From: an uncultured Collinsella sp.
GTDB taxonomy: Bacteria; Actinomycetota; Coriobacteriia; Coriobacteriales; Coriobacteriaceae
Length of the DNA stretch: 64,000 nt
Direction of reading: 5' to 3'
NCBI GenBank assembly: GCA_900541235.1
Contig: UQIW01000007.1
Span: 1-64,000 of the forward strand
Position 1 is the first letter of the stretch; each line of letters begins with the position of its first letter. Under the pieces are notes generated by a model. It ran no database searches. It saw nothing but the letters and a program-made list of their open reading frames with translations, and was not told the DNA's origin. Shown here in pieces: positions 42,954 through 51,200 of the stretch. The position numbers were made by a program, and so were the translations under genes.

Positions 42954-43973
42954 GTGGGGACCGCAATCGACATGTCCTTTGACGGCGCGACGCTTGCCGC
43001 CTGCCCGCTTTCGGCACTGGTGCTCTCGTTTGCCTTCTACGGTTTTTGCGGCTGGGCATGGGAATCGACAGTCTGCGCCATGCTCAACCACGGACGCTTT
43101 GCCAACAGCGGCTTTTTGCTGGGACCGTGTTGCCCTATCTATGGCGCGGGCGGCATTGCCTGCTGGCTGCTGTTGCGCGGGATTCCGGATGCCCCGAGCC
43201 AGTTTGTCGCTGCAGCGCTCGTATGCAGCGTGATTGAGTACAGCGTAGGCGTGCTGTTGGAAAAAACAACGGGCGCTCGCTTTTGGGACTATTCGCATCT
43301 GCCGTTTAACCTGCACGGACGTATCTGTCTGTACTGGGCCTGCGCGTTTGGCCTGGGTGCGTTGTGCATTTGCCGTTTAGTGGAGCCGGCATTGCTGGGG
43401 CTGCTTGGCCATCTGCCGGTGCTGATTGTGCGGTTGTCCGCCTTTATCGTCGCGGTCGCGATGATGGTCGACGCGTTGTGCTCATTGGCGAGCTGGCGGC
43501 GTCTGTCTGATCAGCTGGAGCGCGTCCGGGCCGACCTTGCCGACCGCATCAACGAGTCGCTTGCCGACGCGTCCGACTCAATGCTCGAGCGCATTCCCGA
43601 ATCGACGATTGACTCGGTGGCACAGACGCATATCCGCAGCCGTGCCGTTAACGCGTGGCTGGCCGAGCTGGGTGACGCGACGCTCGATGCCCTGCGCGAG
43701 AAGGCTTCGATGCCGACGTTTATCTCGGACGGCGCTCGCGGTCTGGCGCTTGCCGCCCGCCGCGTGGCCGATGCCGCGCCGAGCATGCCGCGTCCGTCGC
43801 TCAGTCGTCGCCTTGCCGGTAAGCGCATGAGCCGTCCGGTACCGAGTGTGTCACTCAGTCGTCGTGACCTGCGCTTTTTCAATGCCTTCCCGCGTCTGCG
43901 CATCAATCGCTACGAAGGTGTCATTCGAGCAACTAATCTCCGCGACCGCGCCCACGAGCTGTTTCGGCGCTAG
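42954..43973 (+). CDS. ABC_trans_CmpB-type membrane protein
   Basis: 339 residues. The N-terminal half has five or so membrane helices with FCGWAWES and LHGRICLYW patterns of the putative ABC transporter permease CmpB family (PF06541). The C-terminal half is a soluble, Arg-rich tail. GTG 42954 follows GGAGAGG; ATG 42972 is an alternative. Function is not established; the pair with a small HD protein is recurrent in related bacteria, as I recall it. Confidence 0.7.
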   Translation: MGTAIDMSFDGATLAACPLSALVLSFAFYGFCGWAWESTVCAMLNHGRFANSGFLLGPCCPIYGAGGIACWLLLRGIPDAPSQFVAAALVCSVIEYSVGVLLEKTTGARFWDYSHLPFNLHGRICLYWACAFGLGALCICRLVEPALLGLLGHLPVLIVRLSAFIVAVAMMVDALCSLASWRRLSDQLERVRADLADRINESLADASDSMLERIPESTIDSVAQTHIRSRAVNAWLAELGDATLDALREKASMPTFISDGARGLALAARRVADAAPSMPRPSLSRRLAGKRMSRPVPSVSLSRRDLRFFNAFPRLRINRYEGVIRATNLRDRAHELFRR

Positions 43974-44171
43974 CCGGGACGGGCGCACTCACGGCCCCCT
44001 TGCTCGCGTATTTCCCGTCCGTTTCGCGTCCGTTGCCGTGCCGTTTCCAAGATTGCGGCACCGTTTCCATTCGACAACGCAGCGTTTAACAACGCCGTAT
44101 CTGGTCTACACCAGTTGCCCCTCGGCCGCATTATGGGCGCCGACAACGTTCATGCGATCAAGGGGGAGCGA

Positions 44172-45449
44172 ATGTACGATACGGGATCGACAACGTTTAT
44201 GCTCATCTGCACCATGCTCGTGTTTTTAATGACACCGGGTCTGGCGTTTTTCTATGGCGGCCTGTCCAGGCGCAAAAATGTCATCAACACCATGCTCATG
44301 TGCTTTGGCGCCATTGGCCTGGTTGGTGTGCTGTGGATTGTTGCCGGCTGGTCGCTGGCCTACGGCGGCGACGGTTCCAGCCCGTTTATTGGAGGCCTTG
44401 ACCAGCTGCTGTGCCTTCCGGTGCTCAACCAGGTGCTGCAGGCGGCCGAGGGCAATGCCACTGACGGCGCCGTCTACCCTCAGATCATCAACATCGCCTT
44501 TCAGATGGCATTTGCCATGATCACTGCTGCTATCGTCACGGGCAGCCTGGCCGGCCGCGTTAAGTTTGGTGCCATGACGGCCTTCCTGGGCATTTGGCTG
44601 CTCGTGGTCTATGCGCCGCTCGCCCACATGGTCTGGGGCGGCGATGGCTCCTTTATCGGCGACATCATCGGAGCGCTCGACTTTGCCGGCGGCGACGTGG
44701 TACACATTTCGTCCGGTCTGACGGGCCTGATTCTCTGCTTAATGCTCGGCCGCCGTCGCGGTTTTGGCATGGTGAGCTACCGTCCGCATAACGTGCCGTT
44801 TGTGGCGCTGGGCGCCGGCCTGCTTTGGTTTGGCTGGTTTGGCTTTAACGGCGGCAGCGAGTTTAATGCCGACGCCGTTGCGGCACTCGCCATCCTCAAC
44901 ACCGTGACGGCCAGCGCGGCGGGCATGGTCTCGTGGCTTGCCGTCGAGCGCGTGCATACCGGCCGCCCCACGCTGGTGGGTGCCAGCACCGGTCTGGTTG
45001 CGGGCCTTGTGGTGGTCACGCCCGGCGTGGGCTTTGTCGAGCCATGGGCGGCGCTGGTCATGGGCCTGATCGTCTCACCTGTCTGCTACCTGGCCATCAG
45101 CCATCTTAAGACCAAGTTTGGCTACGACGATGCACTCGATGCGTTTGGTTGCCACGGTATCGGCGGAATATTGGGCGGCGTGCTCACGGGCCTGTTCTGC
45201 GTGCCGGAGCTCTCGTGGACCGGTAAGGGCGGCCTGTTCTACACGGGCGACGTGTCGCTGCTCATCTCGCAGATTTTGGGCATTGTGGTGACGGTCGCTA
45301 TTGTACTGGTGCTCGACTTGGTGATCGCCGCGGTGGTCAAGGCGCTGTTCCACGGCAGCCTGCGCGTGGACGAGGCCGACGAGGCACTGGGCTTGGATGC
45401 GAGCCAACACGGCGAGAGCGCTTATCCCTCGTTCTCCGGACTTGATTAG
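44172..45449 (+). CDS. amtB: Ammonium transporter
   Basis: 425 residues and about eleven membrane helices. The AmtB signature regions are present: TPGLAFFYGGLSRRKNV, DFAGGDVVHISSGLTGLI (phenylalanine/His gate), and AFGCHGIGGILGG. AGGGGGAG precedes ATG 44172, and the N terminus then aligns with the family. A PII gene follows 211 bases later, the usual partner that blocks the channel. Confidence 0.93.
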   Translation: MYDTGSTTFMLICTMLVFLMTPGLAFFYGGLSRRKNVINTMLMCFGAIGLVGVLWIVAGWSLAYGGDGSSPFIGGLDQLLCLPVLNQVLQAAEGNATDGAVYPQIINIAFQMAFAMITAAIVTGSLAGRVKFGAMTAFLGIWLLVVYAPLAHMVWGGDGSFIGDIIGALDFAGGDVVHISSGLTGLILCLMLGRRRGFGMVSYRPHNVPFVALGAGLLWFGWFGFNGGSEFNADAVAALAILNTVTASAAGMVSWLAVERVHTGRPTLVGASTGLVAGLVVVTPGVGFVEPWAALVMGLIVSPVCYLAISHLKTKFGYDDALDAFGCHGIGGILGGVLTGLFCVPELSWTGKGGLFYTGDVSLLISQILGIVVTVAIVLVLDLVIAAVVKALFHGSLRVDEADEALGLDASQHGESAYPSFSGLD

Positions 45450-45454
45450 CAGCT

Positions 45455-45545
45455 TCCCCAAGCACCGCACCTTGCCGTTCAATCGTCGCTCACGTACTTA
45501 AGTACGCTTCGCTCCTCTTTCACGGCAATCTGCGGCACTTGGGAA
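45455..45545. repeat. Nested inverted repeat downstream of amtB
   Basis: CCCAAG..CCGCA..TTGCCGT on the left pairs with ACGGCAA..TGCGG..CTTGGG on the right, and a perfect 14-base palindrome CGTACTTAAGTACG (45493-45506) lies between. Part of the right half (GCGGCAC-TGG-AAACC) recurs near 45591. Confidence 0.65.
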
Positions 45546-45660
45546 ACCTGCTAAGACCAGTCAGTTGAACTTTTTGATCTCTGAGGTTGGTTTGCGGCAC
45601 CTGGAAAACCCGTGCCATGTGAGGGACAATTCATTTCTTTATTAAAGAGAGGAATTCACT

Positions 45661-45999
45661 ATGAAGAAGATTACGGCGATCGTTCGTGCTGAGAAACTTG
45701 AGGTTCTTAAAGACGCGCTGTTTGCTGCTGATGTTCGCGGTATGACTATCAACCAGGTGCAGGGTTGCGGCGCACAGCATGGCTGGAAGGAATACGTGCG
45801 CGGCAACGAGTTGCTTGTCAACACGATCCCTAAGGTACAGTTCACCCTTATTTGCGCCGACGAGCATGTCGACGGCATTGTCGAGATTATCTGCAACGCC
45901 GCACGCACCGGAGCCGTCGGCGATGGCAAGATCTGGGTCGAGCCGGTCGAGGAAGTCATCAGCATCCGTACCGGCGAACACGGCCCCGCCGCGGTGTAG
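45661..45999 (+). CDS. glnB: PII nitrogen regulatory protein
   Basis: 112 residues, typical PII length; N-terminal MKKITAIVRAEKLE and the T-loop IPKV region. It should bind 2-oxoglutarate and ATP/ADP and regulate AmtB. Residue 51 of the T-loop, where the modifiable tyrosine sits in uridylylated or adenylylated PII proteins, is leucine (RGNELLVNTIPKV). It follows amtB. Confidence 0.88.
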   Translation: MKKITAIVRAEKLEVLKDALFAADVRGMTINQVQGCGAQHGWKEYVRGNELLVNTIPKVQFTLICADEHVDGIVEIICNAARTGAVGDGKIWVEPVEEVISIRTGEHGPAAV

Positions 46000-46015
46000 G
46001 ACAATCTTTCGCCTG

Positions 46016-46045
46016 ACGGGCGCGCCTCTCTCGGGGCGCGCCCGT
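46016..46045 (+). terminator. glnB terminator
   Basis: ACGGGCGCGCC (46016-46026) and GGCGCGCCCGT (46035-46045) form an 11-bp GC stem. The U tract is weak. Confidence 0.75.
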
Positions 46046-46086
46046 TCTCGTCTACAATATCGTGCAGACGAAGGAGAGGCATGCCC

Positions 46087-46944
46087 ATGATCAAGATGTT
46101 TGCGAGTGACTTAGACGGAACGCTGCTGAATGCCCTACACGAGGCCGACGGAACCATCCGCCGCGCCATTCGCGAGCTGACCGAAGCCGGGCTGCATGTG
46201 GTTCCCGCGACCGGACGCTCGACGCTGCCGATCGGCGAGCATGGCTTCACAGGTCTGGCACTCGACGCCTGCTGCTCCAACGGATCCATCGTGCGCGACA
46301 GCCATGGTGAGGTGCTCAAGACCTGGACCATCGACCCGCAGGTTACCGAGGAGCTGCTCAAAGCGTTCCCGGACATTTGCTTCGACTGCTCCACGCCCGA
46401 CGGCATGTTCTCGAGCGGTTCGTTCGAGATGCACCAGGCGGGCTTTAAAAAGGACAGTCCTATCAAGCGCATCGTGATGCGCGGCATGCGTGCACGTGGC
46501 GGGTATCACGAGGAACAGTATTTCGACCAGTCGATCGGTGACATCCTGCGTCATGACGTGTGCAAAATCAACTGCCGCGTGACCTCGCCCGAGCTGGAGC
46601 GCGACCTTAAGGCATATTTGGCTGAGCGATCGGACCGTGTGGTCAACGCGCCGTTCGATCCGGTGATGTTCGAGATCACGGACGTGGCGTGCAACAAGGG
46701 CGAGAGCGTGGCGTGGCTGGCGGGCTACTACGGTATTGCCGAGGACGAGGTCGCGGTCTACGGCGACGGCGGCAACGACATTGCCATGCTCAAACGCTTC
46801 CGCCACAGCTACGCGACCAAAAACGCAAGCGATGCCGCCAAGGCCGCCGCGAGCGCGACCATCGGCAGCTGCATGGTCCACGCCGTCCCCAAACACATGC
46901 TCGCCACCATGCACAAGCAAAATTCCCGCACCGTCATCGAATAA
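46087..46944 (+). CDS. HAD-superfamily Cof-type phosphatase
   Basis: 285 residues with DLDGTLLN (nucleophile Asp), VVPATGRS, and the GDGGNDIAML motif of Cof-type (IIB) phosphatases. Start either ATG 46081 or 46087 behind AAGGAG (46071-46076). Substrates are typically sugar phosphates. The stop overlaps a palindromic repeat. Confidence 0.88.
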   Translation: MIKMFASDLDGTLLNALHEADGTIRRAIRELTEAGLHVVPATGRSTLPIGEHGFTGLALDACCSNGSIVRDSHGEVLKTWTIDPQVTEELLKAFPDICFDCSTPDGMFSSGSFEMHQAGFKKDSPIKRIVMRGMRARGGYHEEQYFDQSIGDILRHDVCKINCRVTSPELERDLKAYLAERSDRVVNAPFDPVMFEITDVACNKGESVAWLAGYYGIAEDEVAVYGDGGNDIAMLKRFRHSYATKNASDAAKAAASATIGSCMVHAVPKHMLATMHKQNSRTVIE

Positions 46945-46945
46945 T

Positions 46946-46972
46946 GTGACAAAGGGACAGCCCCTTTTTCAC
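46946..46972 (+). repeat. AAAGGGACAG-type palindrome, copy 4
   Basis: GTGACAAAGGG pairs with CCCTTTTTCAC (one mismatch) around a short loop containing ACAGC. Confidence 0.65.
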
Positions 46973-47026
46973 GAGAACCCTGCACCTTTGGCATGCGAAC
47001 ATATATTCGTATATATAACTAAGTTT

Positions 47027-47035
47027 TGATAGAAT
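47027..47035 (+). promoter_or_regulatory. Extended -10 box for the small toxin-like gene
   Basis: TGATAGAAT fits an extended -10 promoter (TGnTAGAAT). A -35 box is not obvious. Confidence 0.45.
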
Positions 47036-47099
47036 CGGTATCGTTGACGGCAGCTCCGTGTGTCGGGCAGCGCCCTCCATCTGATGGGAGGTGATGCCC

Positions 47100-47225
47100 A
47101 TGACCGATTTGATTGATTTCGTGAGACTTCTGACCGCTTTGGTCTCGTTCTTCACGGCACTTGTCGGCCTTTCCGAGGCACTCAAGCAGCGTTCGAAGCG
47201 CAACAGAAGGGGTCGCCGCCGCTAA
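47100..47225 (+). CDS. Small hydrophobic-cationic peptide, probable type I (holin-like) toxin
   Basis: 41 residues: a short acidic start, a hydrophobic helix (LLTALVSFFTALVGL) and a strongly basic tail (KQRSKRNRRGRRR). It has an almost perfect Shine-Dalgarno sequence, GGGAGGTGAT at 47086-47095, whose GGAGG can pair with CCTCC at 47074-47078, hiding it in a hairpin. This is the layout of small membrane toxins whose translation is held by structure and an antisense RNA. The antitoxin RNA is not identified. It is too short for a usual gene finder. Confidence 0.6.
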   Translation: MTDLIDFVRLLTALVSFFTALVGLSEALKQRSKRNRRGRRR

Positions 47226-47379
47226 GGCGTTGACCCCCTAATGCAAACAACGGCGCTGCCCAGCTTTCCAGAACTTGGGCTGCCGTCGACACTATTCTAC
47301 CCACGAATGACATTTTGAACAATCGGCAATGCCGCTTCAAAAGCCAGGCACAACTGGCACAACCTAGGCGGTCGCTGAA

Positions 47380-47408
47380 TGTGACAAAGGGACCGTCCCT
47401 TTGTCACA
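47380..47408. repeat. AAAGGGAC-type palindrome, copy 5
   Basis: A perfect 29-base palindrome TGTGACAAAGGGAC-C-GTCCCTTTGTCACA. Confidence 0.75.
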
Positions 47409-47434
47409 ACCCAAATATTGCCTTTACGTGTTGA

Positions 47435-47479
47435 TGCACACGGTGTGCAATAATACTCGCACTGTGTAATAGCGCACAG
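47435..47479 (+). promoter_or_regulatory. TetR-type operator region
   Basis: TGCACACGGTGTGCA (47435-47449) is an odd palindrome with 7-base halves, and CTGTG/CACAG (47462-47466, 47475-47479) lies next to it. They sit in the promoter region of the TetR gene, with TAATAC (47451-47456) as a possible -10 box. Autoregulation is likely. Confidence 0.55.
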
Positions 47480-47500
47480 GCTGAGTAACAAGGAGGACGC

Positions 47501-48211
47501 TTGTCCCAGCTCGAGAAATGCGATCGCCGGTCCCTTCGCTCGCAGCGTGCCCTTCGCCAGGCGCTTGCCAGCGAGCTTGCCGAAAGCGGCGACCTTTCGC
47601 GCATTAACGTCGCGTCGCTCACCGAGCGCGCCGGTCTTACGCGCCGTACGTTCTATTCGCACTACCGCGATATCCCCGACTTTATCAGCCAGATCGAGAA
47701 CGGCCTGCTTGCCGAGATTCGTGAGCGGGTGGAGCTTATCACCGCAGCTCAATTACCCGATCTTTACCGCAACATCGACGAGCTCGAGCCGGCACCCGGT
47801 TCGGTTGAGCTGCTTCGCTATCTTGCGGCTAATCGCGACCTTATCGGGGCCCTGCTGGGCCCGGGCGGCGACCCCGCCTTTATTAAAAAGATCATCGATA
47901 CCGCACGCGAGGCCGTGGTGCCGCGTGCACAGACGGGCATTTTGGGCTTGGCGCTGGGCACCTTCTTTGACTACTACGTCACCTATGTCGTGAGTGCCGA
48001 GGTCGGCATGATCCAACGTTGGTTTGAGCGTGACCTTTCTGAATCGCCCGAGACCATGGCGCGCATTATGACAGTCATCGCCTTTGTGCGCCCCGGCGAC
48101 CTGTATGGCCAACCCATCGATATCAACGTGCCGGAATACGGCATGAAGCTATTGAATCTGCAGCTCGAGGACGCGGTCGACACCACCGCAACCGTCGAGT
48201 CCAACAACTAA
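47501..48211 (+). CDS. TetR-family regulator
   Basis: 236 residues; N-terminal helix-turn-helix (INVASLTERAGLTRRTFYSHYRDIPDF) and an all-helical ligand domain with a VV-rich C-terminal part. TTG start behind AGGAGG (47491-47496). It lies 11 bases ahead of the large activase gene and probably controls it, perhaps by sensing a small metabolite or acyl-CoA. Confidence 0.85.
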   Translation: MSQLEKCDRRSLRSQRALRQALASELAESGDLSRINVASLTERAGLTRRTFYSHYRDIPDFISQIENGLLAEIRERVELITAAQLPDLYRNIDELEPAPGSVELLRYLAANRDLIGALLGPGGDPAFIKKIIDTAREAVVPRAQTGILGLALGTFFDYYVTYVVSAEVGMIQRWFERDLSESPETMARIMTVIAFVRPGDLYGQPIDINVPEYGMKLLNLQLEDAVDTTATVESNN

Positions 48212-48222
48212 GAGGAGAGACA

Positions 48223-51200
48223 ATGAGCAAACTCGTCGAGGGCATCAAGGACCGCATGGTCGCTGCTGCGCGCGAGGCCGCGCCCGCCGTGGTGGACGCC
48301 GCGCAGAAGGCCGCGACTGCCGCTGCCGAGAAAGTTGCCGAGGCAGTTGCCGATGCCAAGAACGCGGCAGGGGAGACGTCCGTCGCTAGCGAGCCCGCCA
48401 CCGCCGCTGAGCCCGTAGCCGCCGGCCAGGCCCCCGAAGGCGCGATCTTCAACCCCGAGAACGCTCGCGGCAGCCTGCATCTGGGCATCGACGTGGGCTC
48501 CACCACCGTTAAGCTCGCCGTGCTCAACGACGACAACCAGATCGTCTATGCCAAGTACCAGCGCCACCACACCGACGTCCGCGCCTGCGCCCGCGACCTG
48601 TTCGAGGGCGCTGCGACCGTGCTGCCGACGGCCCAGATGACCTGCGCCATTACCGGCTCGGGCGGCCTGCTGCTGTCCCAGTGGCTCGACCTGGAGTTTG
48701 TCCAGGAGGTCATCGCCAGCAAGCGCGCTGTCGAGACTCTTATCCCGGCCACCGACGTTGCCATCGAGCTGGGCGGCGAGGACGCCAAGATCATCTACTT
48801 CGACAACGGCATCGAGCAGCGCATGAACGGCACCTGCGCCGGCGGCACGGGCGCGTTCATCGACCAGATGGCAACCCTGCTGCACACTGACGCCAGCGGT
48901 CTCAACGAGCTCGCGGCCAACGCCACCACCATCTATCCCATCGCTAGCCGCTGCGGTGTCTTTGCCAAGACCGACGTCCAGCCGCTGCTCAACGAGGGCG
49001 CCCGCCCCGAGGACGTGGCCGCCTCCATCTTCCAGGCCGTCGTGACCCAGACTATCTCGGGTCTGGCGTGCGGCCGTCCCATCCGCGGCAACGTCGCCTT
49101 CCTGGGCGGTCCGCTGCAGTACCTCTCCGAGCTGCGCCACCGCTTCTACCTCACGCTCAACCTGGACGAGGAGCACCGTATCGTGCCCCAAAACGCTCAC
49201 CTGTTTGTGGCGAGCGGCGCCGCCATGGCGCACGAGTCCAACAAGCTCAGCACGTTCCCGCAGCTCATCGAGGCCATCGATGCTCTGGGCGACACGCAAG
49301 GTGCCGAGGTTGAGCGTCTGGATCCGCTCTTCGCCACCGACGAGGACTTTGCCGAGTTCAAGGGTCGCCACGACCAGGAAGTCGTCCCCAAGGGCAAGCT
49401 CGACGGCTACACCGGCCGCGTGTTCATTGGCATCGACGCCGGTTCCACCACCATGAAGGCCGCGCTCGTGGGCGAGGACGGCCAGCTGCTGCACACCTGG
49501 TACGGCAACAACAACGGTGACATCCTGGGCACGGCCAAGGTCATCATGGCCGATTTCTACAACCACATCCCCGCTGGCTGCACCATCGGCCACGTGACAA
49601 CTACGGGCTACGGCGAGGCGCTGCTCATCGAGGCGCTCAAGGCCGACTCCGGCGAGATCGAGACCGTTGCGCACCTGCGCGGTGCCAAGGCATTCCTGCC
49701 CGGCGTCGAGTTTATCCTGGACATCGGCGGCCAGGACATGAAGTGCCTGCGCGTCAAGGACGGCGTTATCGAGCACATCATGCTCAACGAGGCCTGCTCG
49801 TCGGGCTGCGGCAGCTTTATCGAGAGTTTCGCCGTGTCTATGAACATGGACGTGCGCGCGTTCGCCGACGCCGCCATCCATGCCAAGGCCCCGGTCGACC
49901 TGGGCAGTCGCTGCACGGTCTTTATGAACTCGCGCGTCAAGCAGGCGCAAAAGGAAGGCGCCACGGTGGGCGACATCGCGGCCGGCCTGTCCTATTCCGT
50001 CATCAAGAATGCCCTGTTCAAGGTCATTAAGCTTCGCGACCCCAAGGAGATCGGCAACCAGGTAATCGTTCAGGGCGGCACCTTTATGTCCGATGCCACG
50101 CTGCGCGCGTTTGAGCAGCTCACCGGCGTTCATGCCGTGCGTCCCGACATCGCCGGCTGCATGGGCGCCTATGGCGCGGCCCTGCTCGCTCGCGATCGCG
50201 CCGGCGCCGGCGGCACCTCGACCATCCTCTCGGCCGAGGACATTGCGCACCTCACTGTGACGCAAAAGCACGTCCGCTGCGGCCGTTGCTCTAACAACTG
50301 TCAGCTTACCGTCAACGACTTTGGCGGCAGCAGGCGCTTCATTACCGGCAACCGCTGCGAGAAGGGCGCCGGCCACAAAAAGCAGAAGACCGAGGCCCCC
50401 AACCTCTTCAAAAAGAAAAACGAGTTGCTCTTTAACCGCGAGGTCCTGAGTCCCGACGAGGCCCCGCGCGGCACCGTCGGCATTCCGCGCGCGCTCAACA
50501 TGTACGAGAACTACCCCTTCTGGCACGCGTTCTTTACGCGTCTGGGCTTTAGCGTGCAGCTGTCCGACCAGTCGAGCAAGAAGACCTACCAGGCGGGCAT
50601 CGAGTCCATGCCGTCCGAGAGCGTGTGCTACCCGGCAAAGATGAGCCACGGCCATGTGATGAACCTTATCGACCGTGACGTCGACTTCATCTGGATGCCG
50701 TGCGTGCGCTGGGAGCGCAAGGAGGATCCGACGGCTGGCAACTGCTATAACTGCCCCATCGTCATGAGCTACCCCACGGCGCTGGCGCTCAACATCGACG
50801 AGATTCGCGAGCAGAACATCGAGTTCCTGTATCCGTTTGTGCCGTATCACGACAAGACCGAGCTCAAGCGCCGTCTGTACCAGGTACTCGCCGTCGACCG
50901 CGTGGCCGATGCGCAAGCCGGTCGCGGTCGCGTGCGTGGACCCAAGATCACGCGCTCCGAGGTCGATGCCGCCGTCAACGCTGCCTTTGAGGCCGATGCG
51001 CGTTTCCACGAGGACATCCAGACTATGGGCGAGGAGGCTCTTAAGTGGGTCGAGGACCACGGCGGTCACGGCATCGTGCTCGCCGGCCGCCCCTACCATA
51101 ACGACCCCGAGATCAACCACGCCCTGCCCGAACTTATCTCGAGCTTTGGCTTTGCGGTCTTTACCGAGGATTCGCTTGCGCACCTGGTGAAGCCCGAGCG

